Part shown: in pieces, positions 11,656 through 22,194 of the stretch
Position numbering within the stretch: the first letter of the stretch is position 1
Layout: each line of letters opens with the position of its first letter
Assembly: GCA_963576725.1 (NCBI GenBank)
Contig: OY755247.1
Location: forward strand, 19,626,957-19,690,956
Reading direction: 5' to 3'
Length of the DNA stretch: 64,000 nt
Source: Azorinus chamasolen
Taxonomy: Eukaryota > Mollusca > Bivalvia > Cardiida > Solecurtidae
Position numbers and translations under genes: made by a program
Notes under the pieces: generated by a model
Seen by the model: the letters and a program-made list of their open reading frames with translations, nothing else
What the model was told of the DNA's origin: nothing
Database searches by the model: none

Positions 11656-11818
11656 GATTTGGCCAAAAGTTTCTCAAAAGTTTGCAGTATGACACGTGGT
11701 CAAACGTTTCTCAAAAGTTTGGTCGAATCGGAAGTAGTCAAATTGCACCAGATCCAAATTTGAGCTGATTTTGTTGGTGTTTGTTTTTTCAGCGGAATAA
11801 GAGTTATTTTCCACGTGT

Positions 11819-12263
11819 GTAGTAGAACCTGTCTTAACCCTTTCCCTCATAGAGACGTGTTTTCACGCATTTGCAAACAGAGTAGACCCAGATCAGACGG
11901 CTCCCAGAGGAGCCGTCTGATCAGGGTCCACTCTGTTTGCTTATGGGCTTTGATAGATATGTTTCTTTACTTTCTAAAATGGCTACAATGTTCTACCTTC
12001 CATATTTTGTCAATGAATATTCAGTAGGTATTAAAATTTGAAATAAACATAGAACAAGGAGAGGGTTAAGCGACCATTAAATATAGGTCTAATTTTGGTT
12101 CTGTAGGACAGTTGTTGCATGTAGTAATGCAGGTCAAAAGTAATACAGAAAGCTCCAATATATAGGAGCTTTCTGTATTACTTTTGCCCTGGATTCAGCA
12201 ACCACCTGCTTTTAAGGTTAATGTGTTGAACAAATGAATGGCCGCTAAGAGCAGGTTCTACTT
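11819..12263. mobile_element. P2 MITE split by a T1 insertion
   Basis: Left end TAGTAGAACCTGTCTTAA stops at TTAA 11834. P2 sequence resumes after 12069 with GCGACCATTAAATA and continues through the hairpin (tip CTCCAATATATAGGAG) to GGCCGCTAAGAGCAGG. The split falls inside the P2 motif GTCTTAAGCGGCC. Confidence 0.85.
11834..12069 (+). mobile_element. T1 MITE nested in P2
   Basis: TTAACCCTTTCCCTCATAG... to ...GGAGAGGGTTAA, hairpin with tip GCTCCCAGAGGAGC. Deleting it with one TTAA restores the P2 consensus. Confidence 0.9.
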
Positions 12264-13006
12264 ACACAGGAGCTGACCATCAATTGGGAAATCACCTGAA
12301 GAAAACAAGCGTCACTGTAATCGGTCAAAATGCAGTTCAACACACACGCGCGAGTTTGGCATATATACGCTCCACGTGTAAAACAAATCACTTCAATATT
12401 AAATTGCATTTAAACAAATACATTCAGAAAACTATTAAAAACAAACATTCATAAATAAAGGTTTTACGGCGGAATTTAAATGCCTCGAGTTCCAAAGCAA
12501 TTACTAGAACGAACCATTGCAATGCAGGGGCAGAAAATGGGTCTCAGAAGGGCGATTTGCGAGAACCAGAAGTACCGATGACATGCCACGGGGCGGTAGA
12601 TACCTGGGGCATATATAACTTAAGATCGTATGACTGAAATTATCGTAAGCTTTAACATACTACGATCGCAACTGGAAGTTGTACATGTATATAGTATACT
12701 ATATGTTAAAACTAAGGCTTGTTTCTGTCGTTCGAAAGTTAGTCTTTATTGTTGCACACTAAAATGTGCGATAATTTCTGTCATCCGAGTTGTAGCGATT
12801 GTTTAAAATGAGGACTTACGATTTCAAATGAGAGCCTACCTGAAATAAAATTAAATAATGAAATTCATAATTTCTCCCAAGTTAATGTTTTAAGTGAATT
12901 AATAAATGACTTTACTATTATGAACATATTTCAAAATGACCACTCTAACCTAAGCACTGTCAAGTTTAGCGAAAGTTTGTTGTTTGATTTAGTACATTCA
13001 CTATGT
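12264..13006. other. no supported gene
   Basis: A 34-codon ORF at 12480-12584 has a weak helix-turn-helix-like look (RTIAMQ, GLRRAIC), but is too short to call. No splice-supported exons seen. Confidence 0.4.
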
Positions 13007-13236
13007 TTAACCCATTACCTCATAGGCTATTTTTAGATCCAACCTCTTTGAATAAATCTACCGAAAAAGGAGCATTAACTAGAGAAAAGGAAAAATTTAG
13101 AATTTTGTAGTTTGAAACCATTGTGATAAATAGAGCATTTGCTCCTATAGGAGCAAATGCTCTATTTATCACAATGGTTTCAAAAGGTTATTTTTACAGA
13201 GGCATCAAAAGTCGTCAATATGAGGGAATCGGTAAA
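13007..13236 (+). mobile_element. T2 MITE
   Basis: TTAACCCATTACCTCATAGG, full 68-bp palindrome with tip GCTCCTATAGGAGC, then GTCGTCAATATGAGGGAATCGGTAAA, where the right TTAA has mutated to TAAA. Confidence 0.88.
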
Positions 13237-13251
13237 TTATATGTATTACTG

Positions 13252-13355
13252 TGATATGTTTGGTTCAGTATATAAACTAGATTTACTTATATATTATTAC
13301 TATGGTATGTTTGGTTCAGTATATAATCTATGTTTAACTATATATATTACTATGG
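13252..13355. repeat. two-copy tandem repeat
   Basis: TATGTTTGGTTCAGTATATAA occurs twice about 57 bp apart, with related AT-rich sequence between. Confidence 0.65.
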
Positions 13356-13404
13356 TGCACCATAAGGCGAAGTTGTAGTCTATTGCCAGAGCCTGTGGAT
13401 AAAC

Positions 13405-13761
13405 TGTTGAACTCTAAGCTGCCTGAGTATTCATGTAAGAAATAATTACATCATGAACATTTAATTAGGTTAACTGTAATAATAGCGAATGGACAGGGGA
13501 AGTTTTCGCCATTGCAGAAACTGTAGATTTATATCTATATCATAAGCAAACAGAGCAGACCCTGACCAGACGGCCCCTACGAGAGCGGTATGATCTGGGT
13601 CTAGTCTGTTTGCTTATAAAGTTATTCTAGACCGGACTCATTAGTTTCTACCAATACCAAAATATCATATGTACATAATTATGCCATTATAAAAATCCAG
13701 GAAATAAAATATTCATGATGTCATTATTTCTTTCATAAATATTGAACATAGAAATGGTTAA
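13405..13761. mobile_element. T3 head-to-head dimer
   Basis: Both sides of the central hairpin carry the long T3 arm: ATTCATGTAAGAAATAATTA on the left and its inverted version near ATTCATGATGTCATTATTTC on the right. Ordinary T3 copies have one long and one short arm. The right end is AAATGGTTAA. Confidence 0.65.
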
Positions 13762-13834
13762 ATTAGCTTCATAACAGTAGGGTAGCGGAGGATAGGTGAA
13801 CACCATGCATTACCATAACGTGTGGTTAAAGGAT

Positions 13835-14092
13835 GTTTACCATTTCCCTGTTGAATATTCATTCTAGAATCTAGAAAAGAATGACATCATTAATATTTAT
13901 TAGCTTAAGTTTTATAATGGCACATGCACACATGAAGTTTTGGTATTAGTGGAAACTAGAGTCAGATATATTATACTTTCAGAAGCAAACAGAGCAGACC
14001 CTGATCAGACGGATCCTACAGGAGCCGACTTATATGGGTCAATTCTGTTTGCAAATGCATGTAAAATCGTTTGTATGAAGGAAAGGTGTAAC
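13835..14092 (+). mobile_element. T3 MITE
   Basis: TTTCCCTGTTGAATATTCAT left, hairpin GCAAACAGAGCAGACCCTGA with tip GATCCTACAGGAGC, right end GGAAAGGTGTAA, shared with the next element. Confidence 0.75.
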
Positions 14093-14278
14093 CCTTTCCT
14101 CCATAAATACGCCTTTCTACGCCTCTGTAAAAAATCACTTTATGAAACCATTTTGATAAATAGAGCACTGTTTATCACAATGGTTTCAAAACTACACAAT
14201 TCTAAACGTTTCCTTTTCTTTGGGTAGATTTATTCAAAGAGGTTGGATCTAAACATAGCCTATGGAGGAATGGGTTAA
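14086..14278 (-). mobile_element. T2 MITE with collapsed palindrome
   Basis: Begins at the TGTAACCC junction shared with the T3 copy before it and ends GGGTTAA at 14275-14278. The palindrome has lost its tip (AATAGAGCACTGTTTATC). Confidence 0.8.
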
Positions 14279-14319
14279 ACATCACAGTAGAGTGAGATAA
14301 GGTGATGCGATATGATATT

Positions 14320-14482
14320 ACATGTATCATAGCGTATTAGTATCATTACCGTTAAATTACCATAGCGTATGAGTATCATTACCGTTAAATTACCATAGCG
14401 TATGAGTATCATTACCGTTAAATTACCATAGCGTATGAGTATCATTACCGTTAAATTACCATAGCGTATGAGTATCATTACC
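14320..14482. repeat. 33-bp minisatellite
   Basis: About five copies of a 33-bp unit containing CATAGCGTATGAGTATCATT and ACCGTTAAATT. The repeat length is a multiple of three, so an ORF runs through on the minus strand by chance. Confidence 0.9.
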
Positions 14483-14736
14483 GCTGAGTGAGACTGGGCG
14501 ACGGTTTAAAGTGATAGTCTCTACTTGCAACGTGTTTTACATGCAATGTTGAAAAGAAGTATATCACAAAAAAGTCGAATAAACACCGAAGAAGAACACA
14601 ACTTTCACGTGTTTGATACCGAAGACCCGGTGTAGTTATTTTTCATATAAAGGCTACGGCATTTACTTTGCTCTTTACCTGATGGATAGTCGTGTTAGAA
14701 ATAATGAGATTTTAAATTATTAATTAGATGTACTTT

Positions 14737-14847
14737 TTAACTCTTTTGGCGCCAAATTTCTAATTGTCGTCTGAAATCCAATTTTGTTGATCTGGGCTGC
14801 ACTATTTGTGGTGGTGCATTTTTGCGACATTGTCGGTGAAAGGGTGA
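14737..14847 (-). mobile_element. T5 MITE, hairpin deleted
   Basis: TTAACTCTTTTGGCGCCAAA and TCTAATTGTCGTCTG, then CTGCACTATTTGTGGTGGTG and GTCGGTGAAAGGGTGAA: both T5 ends with most of the palindrome missing. Confidence 0.7.
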
Positions 14848-14856
14848 ATGAATACA

Positions 14857-14992
14857 GGACGTTAACTTTAGATTCTGATCTCCATGCATATTATTTCCTA
14901 AGCAACAGACCTAGATCAGTCAGCTCCTATAGGAGCTCTCTCATCCGGGTTTACTCTGTTTGAAAATATGTATCCTTGAAGTAAGGGGTTAA
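14857..14992. mobile_element. truncated T3-like MITE
   Basis: Hairpin AGCAACAGACCTAGATCAG with tip GCTCCTATAGGAGC, right end AAGTAAGGGGTTAA. Confidence 0.6.
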
Positions 14993-15081
14993 ACGTTTCT
15001 GAATCATATTGCCTTAAAATGCCCATTGCCATGGTACCCGTGTGCATATTGCCTTGACCTCAAATCAAGTGTTTACACGTT

Positions 15082-15331
15082 TTAACACGCCGCTTGCTAA
15101 TCGCGTCAATATACGTTCATGTAAATAGTGAAGACCCAGATGAGACAGCTCCTGCAGGAGCTGTCTCATCAGGGTCTGCACTATTTACAAGTTGATTGTG
15201 CAACCAGTGCACTTCACAGCAGTGATTGCACAGCGAAATACTTGTACACATCGAAGATATATGTAATTATACAGCAGGGCATGGGTAAAGAAGGAGAAAT
15301 GTATTTTAAAATTCAGCAAGCGAAGGGTTAA
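15082..15331 (+). mobile_element. T4 MITE
   Basis: TTAACACGCCGCTTGC left and GCAAGCGAAGGGTTAA right. Hairpin TAAATAGTGAAGACCCAGAT with tip GCTCCTGCAGGAGC, then the T4 body CCAGTGCACTTCACAGCAGT. Confidence 0.9.
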
Positions 15332-15524
15332 CACACTCCACGCTATCCCCTTCCTTAGCGTAAACGAGACTTCAAAGAATACTATAGCATTTGTATTTTG
15401 TATAATACGTTGCCTATCACATTCCTGTAGGATAAGACCCCGATCTGCTTTACAATATTACCATTTAGTAAGGTTAAATATGGCTTTGCTAAATTGTCGT
15501 AGCGTAAGATCAAAAGAGGCTTTA

Positions 15525-15728
15525 TTAAACCCTTTACCTGGGAGAATCGCTTTCTGACGCCCTTGCAAACAGATAGGAGCCGTGTACAGCCGTCTGATCT
15601 GGGTCTGCACTGTTTGTTTATAAAATATTTTAGATTTGGTTCTATATTTTGTGTCGTGATAAAAACTTCCTGACAATGCCGTTATATAAAGAAATCAGCC
15701 ACTACCTGATGACTATTCATGTAATGAG
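15525..15728. mobile_element. T3-like MITE, worn
   Basis: TTAAACCCTTTACCTGGG left, shortened hairpin TTGCAAACAGATAGGAGCC... to ...TGCACTGTTTGT. No clear right end. Confidence 0.5.
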
Positions 15729-15768
15729 TGTAAGATCAAATGGGGTTTTATTCAGCAGTATTCTGACA

Positions 15769-15998
15769 TTAACCCTTTCCCTCATATTGACGACTTTTGA
15801 CGACTCTGTGAATGTCACTTTGTGAAACCATTGTGATAAATAGAGCATTTGCTCCTATAGGAGCAAATGCTCTATTTATCACAATGGTTTCAAACTAAAA
15901 CATTCTATAATTTTTCCTTTTGTCTAATTAATGCTTCTTTTCGGTAGATTAATTCAAAGAGGTTGTATCTAAAAATAGCCTATGAGGTAATGGGTTAA
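15769..15998 (-). mobile_element. T2 MITE, intact
   Basis: TTAA-flanked, CCCTCATATTGACGACTTTT left, full palindrome with tip GCTCCTATAGGAGC, AATGGGTTAA right. Confidence 0.92.
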
Positions 15999-16105
15999 AT
16001 GTTATTATGATTCATGTTCAATGTTGCTTTACCACCGCACCTCCGGGTAATGTTATATGAGAAACTCTCTGAGAATAGATGTCTTATATGCGCTGCAAGA
16101 AGACG

Positions 16106-16314
16106 TACAGTAGAACCGACCTTAAGCGATCATAAAAAAAGGTATATTAATGTGTTTGTAAGGCAGGTGGTAGCTTAATGCAGGTGAAAAATAAATACAG
16201 AAAGCTCCTGTGGGAGCTTTCTGTATTACATTTGCCATGCATTAAGCAACCACCTGCTTTTTAAGATTCTTATGCTCAATAAATGAATGGCCGCCTAGGA
16301 AAGGTTCTTCTGTA
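16106..16314. mobile_element. P2 MITE, intact
   Basis: CAGTAGAACCGACCTTAAGC to GGCCGCCTAGGAAAGGTTCTTCTG, TA flanks. Tip GCTCCTGTGGGAGC. Confidence 0.88.
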
Positions 16315-16376
16315 GACAGATAGCACGTCAATGATAAGGTACCGAATCAGTTTGTACATTGTATGAAAAATACATA

Positions 16377-16583
16377 TACAGTAAAACCTCTCTATAACGG
16401 CCACTGAATTGTGTTAATTAGTTGGTCCTTATGGCAGGTGGCTGCTTAAACAAGTACAAAGCAAAACAGAACGCTCCTATAGGAGCGTTCTGTTTTACGT
16501 TCACCTTGCTTTAAGCAGCCACCTGCCTTTGACACAAAATACTTTATGCAATTTAGTGGCCGTTATTGAGAGGTTTTACTGTA
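16377..16583. mobile_element. P1 MITE, intact
   Basis: CAGTAAAACCTCTCTATAAC to TTGAGAGGTTTTACTG, TA flanks, tip GCTCCTATAGGAGC. Confidence 0.92.
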
Positions 16584-16601
16584 TTAGAAATTCTTAAGAT
16601 T

Positions 16602-16674
16602 GACAAACAGTGCAGATCCTGACCAGACGCATGCGCAGAGAGACACGATGGCTGATCTGGATCTACACTATTGG
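16602..16674. repeat. worn T8/T4-type hairpin
   Basis: ACAAACAGTGCAGATCCTGACC is faced by GGCTGATCTGGATCTACACTAT. Confidence 0.5.
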
Positions 16675-16737
16675 CGTTTCAATACGACCATTATTCCCAG
16701 AGAGTGGTTCATAACATATTTTGCTACATTTGCGTTG

Positions 16738-16889
16738 TTTAACCCTTTTGGTGTCAAGTAATTTTAGTCTACAAACAATGTCGTCTACTTTAAGTTCCAC
16801 AGTGGACTTTCTTTCAATTCTTTCTCTAAATTGTAAGTGACGTGTCAAAATAGTTTGGATCCTGATGAGACGCCGATATTCAAACATTT
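16738..16889. mobile_element. truncated T-type MITE
   Basis: TTAACCCTTTTGGTGTCAAG end, internal CAATGTCGTCTAC, then AGTTTGGATCCTGATGAGACGCC: half of a T8 hairpin. Confidence 0.45.
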
Positions 16890-17067
16890 TGTATAGGTTA
16901 TCACAGATTTCCCCATTTCAGCAGGCCTTGTGAGTTTTCAGCGTCGTCGGCGGTGACACTTTCTTTCCGTATTGTATGTTATCTAAGCATTCGTGGTGCT
17001 TTGTTGTTGTTGTTTTTATTTGTGCGTTTGTGTATTTGGTGGGATTTGTTGGCAGTGGGTGTAGGAG

Positions 17068-17317
17068 TTAACACTTCTCTTGCTGAATTTTAAAACACAT
17101 TTCTCCTTCTTTACCCATGCCATGTGGTATAATTATATATATCGTCACTGTGTACTAGTATTTCGCTATGCAATCACTGCTGTGGAGTGCACTGGTTGCA
17201 CAATGAACTTGTAAATAGTGCAGACCCTGATGAGACAGCTCCTGCAGGAGCCGTCTCATCTGGATTTTCACTATTTACAGGTAGGTATATTGACGTGAAT
17301 AGCAAGCGAAGGGTTAA
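17068..17317 (-). mobile_element. T4 MITE, intact
   Basis: TTAACACTTCTCTTGCTGAA left, hairpin with tip GCTCCTGCAGGAGC, ATAGCAAGCGAAGGGTTAA right. Confidence 0.92.
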
Positions 17318-17451
17318 ACTTTTTTTCTCTTTAGGGATGGGGTGGGTGTTTGTGTTGCTGGTTTTATTTTCATTTTATTAAATCACCATATATGGACATG
17401 TGTTACAATTTATACCACAAAATACCATTAACCCTTTCCATCATAGTAAGA

Positions 17452-17621
17452 AAACAGATACTTTTAAGCAGATGGTGTCTTAGTGTAGGATGAAAAACAT
17501 ACAGAAAGCTCCTGGATGAGCTTTCTGCTTTACTTTCATTCTGCATTAAGCTGCATTCTATTTCCAAGACCAATAGTTATACTATATCTAACGTCCGGTT
17601 TAGAGGGATTTGACTGAATAC
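17452..17621. mobile_element. P3 MITE, left end replaced
   Basis: P3 hairpin (CTTAGTGTAGGATGAAAAAC..., tip GCTCCTGGATGAGC) and right end GTCCGGTTTAGAGGGATTTG. Its left end joins a stray TTAACCCTTTCCATCATAG at 17429. Confidence 0.65.
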
Positions 17622-17745
17622 ATGTATATATATTTTATTCAAATTTGGTACACACCCACCCATGGTCATTGTAGCCTTTGACATACAGTTTATAACACAG
17701 AATGTCAAGAGTTTGGTAAAAGGGGGCGGGGGAGACCATTCGCGT

Positions 17746-17994
17746 TTAACCCTTTCCCTGTTCAATATTCATGTAAGAATTAATGACATCATGAATATTT
17801 ATTAGCTATTTTTTTATGATGGCGTTTGCACACAGGATGTTTTGGCTCAGACAGAAACTGTAGACTCAGATCTATACTATACCATTAGCAAACAGAACAT
17901 ACCCTGATCAGAATGCTCCTATAGGAGCCTTCAGATCTGGGTCTACCCTGTTTTCAAATGCGTGAAAAGGCGTTTATATGAAGGAAAAGGTTAA
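17746..17994 (+). mobile_element. T3 MITE, intact
   Basis: TTAACCCTTTCCCTGTTCAA left, hairpin TAGCAAACAGAACATACCCT with tip GCTCCTATAGGAGC, GAAGGAAAAGGTTAA right. Confidence 0.85.
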
Positions 17995-18093
17995 GCAAAG
18001 GAGTTGCCGTATCTGATTTAACCATTCATATTATGATTGTCAATAAACTTTAAGTACCTTGACATGCCGCAATAAAGTACAGTAAAACAGCCC

Positions 18094-18342
18094 TTAACCC
18101 TTTCCCTCATATGAACGTGTTTTCACGCATTTGCAAACAGAGTAGATCCTGATCAGGCGGCTTCTAGAGGAGCCGTCTGATCAGTGTCTACTCTGTTTGC
18201 TAATAGAATGTGAAATGTATGTTTCTTTGCTTTCTTAAATGTCTACAATGTTCCACCTTCCACATTTCTTTATAACTATTTTGTTAATGGATATTCAGTA
18301 GGTATTGAAATTTGATACAGCATAGAACAGGGAAAGGGTTAA
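18094..18342 (+). mobile_element. T1 MITE, intact
   Basis: TTAACCCTTTCCCTCATATG to ACAGGGAAAGGGTTAA; hairpin tip CTTCTAGAGGAGC. Its left TTAA sits in CAGTAAAACAGCCC, perhaps the stub of a P element. Confidence 0.92.
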
Positions 18343-18565
18343 ACCATTCCCTCATAGTGACGACTTTTGACGCCTCTGTAAAAGTCACCTTTTGAAATCA
18401 TTGTGATAAATAGAGCATTTGCTCATATTGAGCAAATGCTCTATTTATTACAATGGTCTTAAAACTACACAGTTTTGAAATATTCGTTACCTATAGCTAA
18501 TGCTCCTTTTCGGTAGATTTATTCAAATAAAATGTGTCTAAATGTAGCCTATGACGGAATGGGTT
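18339..18565 (-). mobile_element. T2 MITE abutting T1
   Basis: Starts at the same TTAA that ends the T1 copy (TTAAACCATTCCCTCATAGT). Palindrome tip GCTCATATTGAGC. Right end AATGGGTTAGG, mutated. Confidence 0.85.
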
Positions 18566-18605
18566 AGGCGAGATAGGAATGTATTCAATATAAAACAACT
18601 ATTGG

Positions 18606-18880
18606 CACTTTCGCAAACAGAGAACAAGGTCTGCTCTACAGTTTCTCCAATGTTCATGATACAGACCTTGTTCATGATGTCATTATAAAATTAAGCTTAT
18701 TAATATTCATACATTCATTATTTCTCACATGAATATTCATGAAGTAAAGGTAAAGCAGATGTTTTTATGCAGGACGAGAGTAATGTGGAAAGCTCCTATG
18801 AGAACTTTCTTTATAACTATCAACCTGACTTAAGCTGCCACCCACCTCTAACACCTATAAGTGCGACTCCTTTTGGTGGT
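18606..18880. mobile_element. fused T3 and P5 remnants
   Basis: T3 pieces CGCAAACAGAGAAC and CATGAATATTCATGAAGTAA are followed by a P-type half hairpin ATGCAGGACGAGAGTAATG... to AGCTGCCACCCACC. Confidence 0.45.
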
Positions 18881-19005
18881 TCCGTTTGGAGAAGTTTTAC
18901 TTACATGTACCAAATTAAAAAGAAATACCTGACTTGGAGAAAAAAGTGTTTATACGGTCGCATACTGTCCTTAGATTTATACTGCGACAGAACAACAGAT
19001 AAATG

Positions 19006-19170
19006 TGCGTACTCAAATACTAAAATCGTCATTTCTCTACAAAACCCTATGTTGTGACCACTCTTTAGAATCGTCTCGAAGAGACGATTCTAAAGAGTGG
19101 TCACAATATAGGGTTTCGTGGAGAAATAAAGAAGTTATTCTTGAAAATGTTTTAATTTACGCGCCCTATC
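19006..19170. repeat. J element
   Basis: GCGTACTCAAATACTAAAATCG flank, a nearly perfect hairpin at 19032-19126 with apex GTCTCGAAGAGAC, and right flank TTGAAAATGTTTTAATTTACGC. Confidence 0.8.
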
Positions 19171-19579
19171 TGGACCTATGTAGGATATATGTTAAAGTTT
19201 CTCTTTCTTATTTCAGGCACTGCGAGGTAGAGGAAGAGGGCGTGGCCGTGGAAGGTTTCGATCATAAGAGACTTTCAGTGGACTGCGTGTAACACGTGGC
19301 TTTATGATTATTCATATGCATAATGTCACACAGAGCGTTTGTTTCGTTGCTTTTTTATCTTTGGCACAACTAATTAATTGGATTATTTAATATTTATACG
19401 AAATATAGCACTATTACAGACACTGAGGAAAATATATTGAATGCCATCGAGAACATTTTTGTGCTGCATCGTGAGAAAAGTAAAACTGTCTCAAATAATT
19501 TACAAACAGCGTTGATCCAAATCGTCCGCAGCACCGATCTTAGTCTTTACTATTTGTATTTGTCACATGTCAGACATGT

Positions 19580-19635
19580 CCATTACAGTAAAACGTCTCT
19601 CTAGCGAACACTAAATGAATAAAACTTGATGTATG
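19580..19635. mobile_element. P1-like left-end fragment
   Basis: TACAGTAAAACGTCTCTCTAGC followed by AACTTGATGTATG. Stops at the next TTAA. The stretch 19171-19579 before it has no recognised feature. Confidence 0.5.
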
Positions 19636-19862
19636 TTAACCATTTCCTCTTCACACAGAGTAGACCCAGATCAGAAGACTCTAATAGGAGCCGTCTGATC
19701 AGGGTCTGCTTATTGAATTATAATATACTTGATTCTGCAGTTTCTGCACATACCAAAACATATCTACAAATGTACGTACGTATGTCCATTATTAAATAAA
19801 TCAGCTTATAAATATCCACGATGTCATTAAATAGTATTTCCTATACGAACATTCAGCAGAAC
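19636..19862 (-). mobile_element. T3 MITE, worn
   Basis: TTAACCATTTCCTCTTCACA, half hairpin ACAGAGTAGACCCAGATCAG, T3 flank TTGATTCTGCAGTTTCTGCA and CCACGATGTCATTAAATAG. Confidence 0.6.
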
Positions 19863-19900
19863 GAAAGCAATACAGACAGCTCCTACATGTTGAATGGGTA

Positions 19901-20055
19901 TACAGTAAAACATCTCTAGAACCGCCACTAAATTGTGTTAATTATTTGGTATTTAGGAGCGTTCTGTTTTACTTTCACCTTGCTTTAAGCAGCCACATGC
20001 CTTTAACAAAAATACCTGATGTAATTACATATGTAAGTGGCCGTTATAGAGAGGC
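19901..20055. mobile_element. P1 MITE, half hairpin
   Basis: CAGTAAAACATCTCTAGAAC left. After ATTTAGGAGCGTTC only the right arm is present, ending GTGGCCGTTATAGAGAGG. Confidence 0.75.
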
Positions 20056-20129
20056 TGATGTATGTTAACCATTTCCTTTTCACACAGAGTAGACCCAGAT
20101 CAGACCAGAATTCCGTGGACATTCTTTGG

Positions 20130-20332
20130 CACTGTGTCATTATTCGTGCTCTTTGGCACTAGATTATTTTTCGTACTCTTTAGCACTATGCCATTATTCG
20201 TGCTCTTTGACACTACATGTATGTCATTATGCGTGCTCATTGGCACTAGGTCATTATTCGTGCTTTTTGGCACTATGTCATTATTCGTGCTCTTTGACAC
20301 TAGGTCATCATTCTTGCTCTTTGATCATTATT
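20130..20332. repeat. 27-bp minisatellite
   Basis: About seven imperfect copies of a 27-bp unit with TCATTATTCGTGCTC and TTTGGCACTA. Being a multiple of three, it gives repetitive ORFs on both strands that are not taken as genes. Confidence 0.9.
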
Positions 20333-20427
20333 TCTAACGATCGAATTGGATGTAGTTAAAATTGCACTAAAAAAACGTGGGCAGATTTTTTTTGTACAGC
20401 TGGGAATTTGTTCGAAAATTAGTATTA

Positions 20428-20675
20428 AATTAGTATTCCCTGTTCTGTATTTCTTACAAAATTCATTACCTACTGGCTATTCATGAAAAAAAAAATACAA
20501 TAAAATATGTAAGGTGGAACATTAGAGCCATTTTAGAAACTAAAGAAACAGACCCATTAAATTCAATAAGCAAACAGAGCAGACCCTGATGAAACGGTTC
20601 CTACAAGAGCCGTCTGGTATGGGTCCACTCTGTTTGAAAATGCGTGAAAAGCGTTTATATATAAAAAAGGGTTAA
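20428..20675 (-). mobile_element. T1 MITE, worn
   Basis: ATTCCCTGTTCTGTATTTCT left, TGGAACATTAGAGCCATTTT, hairpin AAGCAAACAGAGCAGACCCT, AAAAAAGGGTTAA right. Confidence 0.8.
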
Positions 20676-20679
20676 GACT

Positions 20680-20710
20680 TAGTGGCCGCTGTAGAGATGT
20701 TATACTGTAG
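20680..20710. mobile_element. P1 right-end fragment
   Basis: TAGTGGCCGCTGTAGAGATG and TTATACTGTA: one P1 terminus only. Confidence 0.6.
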
Positions 20711-20757
20711 TAATTCAGTTGTTCGAATACTATTTTTCCCGTAACGTATCGCTAGTT

Positions 20758-21191
20758 TTAACCCTTTACTCCTTGAATATTAATTTAACCCTTTCCTCCA
20801 TAAATACGCGTTTCCACGCCTTAGTAAAAATCGCCTATTGAAACCATTGTGATAAATAGAGCATTTGCTCATTTAAGGAGCTACTACAAAATTCTAAAGT
20901 TTTCATTTTCTCTAATTAATGCTCCTTTTCGGTAGATTTATTCAAAGTAGTTGAATCTAAAAATAGCCTATAAGGGTATGGGTTAAGAAATGACAGTATA
21001 AATATAATATTACTTAGATGAATTTTTATAACGGTACATGAATGACGGAAATTTTGGCCATGGTAAAAAAAACAACTGTAGAATTATGTCAGTATTATAT
21101 AAGCAAACAGAGCTCCTATAGGAGCTGTGTGATCTGGTTCTACTCTGTTTACAAAGGCGTAGATTGGCGCATTTTGTGCATGAATGGTTAA
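20758..21191 (+). mobile_element. T3 MITE split by T2
   Basis: TTAACCCTTTACTCCTTGAA is interrupted at 20785 and resumes after 20986 with GAAATGACAG. It ends GAATGGTTAA. Its hairpin is shortened (CAAACAGAGCTCCTATAGGAGC). The insertion used the TTAA in the T3 motif CATTAAGAAAT. Confidence 0.85.
20785..20986 (-). mobile_element. T2 MITE nested in T3, palindrome halved
   Basis: TTAACCCTTTCCTCCATAAA to TATGGGTTAA. The left palindrome arm is complete (GAAACCATTGTG...GCTC); the right arm is mostly deleted. Confidence 0.85.
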
Positions 21192-21230
21192 ATAATGCAT
21201 GCATGAGGTGCATTTCTCGATGACGATGTA

Positions 21231-21595
21231 TACAGTAAAGCTTCGTCAATCCAAACTGTTAGAAGAAGAGTTGAGGATGTTTTAGGCAAGTGGCTGCTTA
21301 ATAGTGTGAAAGTCATGCAGAAAAGCTCCTTGGGGAGCTTTCTGCACGACTTTCATCTTGCATTAACCCTTTCCTTCATATAAACACCTTTTCGCGCTTT
21401 TACAAACAGAGTAGACCCGGGAGCCGTCTGATCAGGGTGTGTTGTTTGACCTGTTTATTTAGTTTCTTAAATCGCTATAATGTTACACCTTCAATATTTC
21501 ATTATAATTATCTTGTCCATGACTATTCAATAGGTAATGAAAATTGGACTAAATATATAACAAGGAATTAAGCTGCCATCTGTCTTATCCATTAG
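21231..21595. mobile_element. P3 MITE split by T1, right end lost
   Basis: CAGTAAAGCTTCGTCAATCC left, hairpin tip GCTCCTTGGGGAGC, CATCTTGCATTAA is interrupted and resumes as GCTGCCATCTGTC after 21571. No right TA end. Confidence 0.75.
21363..21571 (+). mobile_element. T1 MITE nested in P3
   Basis: TTAACCCTTTCCTTCATATA to AACAAGGAATTAA. Half the hairpin is deleted (GTAGACCCGGGAGCCG). It used the TTAA of the P3 motif TGCATTAAGC. Confidence 0.82.
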
Positions 21596-21596
21596 A

Positions 21597-21752
21597 TTAA
21601 CTTTTATGACATGTTTTTGGTAATGACAGAAGCTGTAGAATCAGATCTGTATCATTTCAGCAACATACAGAAAGTATCTTGGTCTGGGTCTGCTCTGTTT
21701 GCAGGGGAGTCAAAAGGTATACATGTACATGTACCTATGTATAAAGGGTTAA
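21597..21752 (+). mobile_element. truncated T3 MITE
   Basis: TTAACTTTTATGAC, AATGACAGAAGCTGTAGAAT, half hairpin GGTCTGCTCTGTTTGC, AAAGGGTTAA. Confidence 0.65.
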
Positions 21753-21787
21753 ATACCAATAATTGTACTTATTTGAAAGTTCGGATG

Positions 21788-21994
21788 TACAGTAAAACAC
21801 CTCTAAACCGAATGTCTAGAAGAGAATAATTTAGATAATTTTAGCAGGTGACTGCTTGATGTAGGGTGAAAGTCATGCAGAAAAGATTCCAGAGGAGCTT
21901 TCTGCATGACATTCTCCCTACTTTCTTCTGTCACATGTCTCCATGACCGATATTTATACTAAACTGAGCGTCCGGATTAGATGTAATTTACTAT
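21788..21994. mobile_element. P3 MITE
   Basis: CAGTAAAACACCTCTAAACC left. Hairpin tip GATTCCAGAGGAGC. Right end GCGTCCGGATTAGATGTAAT, worn. Confidence 0.82.
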
Positions 21995-22194
21995 ATCGTT
22001 GTTTTTCTACAATATTTAATTAAACTCAAATGGAAAGCTGATAACATTTTTATTCCATTTATCAATAAAATCATATACAGTAAAAATCTCGCTAATCGGA
22101 GAAATGTTAGTATGGAAAGATTGCGGATTTAGGCAGTTGAATGCTAAATGCACGTTAACAGTCACGCAGAAACAGAGCTACAGATAACGTTCCG

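Noticed and set aside
12480..12584. Short ORF with a weak helix-turn-helix look
   Set aside because: Only 34 codons, no terminal repeats or catalytic part nearby; similarity too weak.
14320..14482. CRISPR-like direct repeats
   Set aside because: Units are contiguous without spacers, and the genome is eukaryotic.
15128..15331. 67-codon ORF found again at 27431, 47335, 59232 and elsewhere
   Set aside because: It is the T4 MITE read through its hairpin; conservation reflects the element, not a protein.
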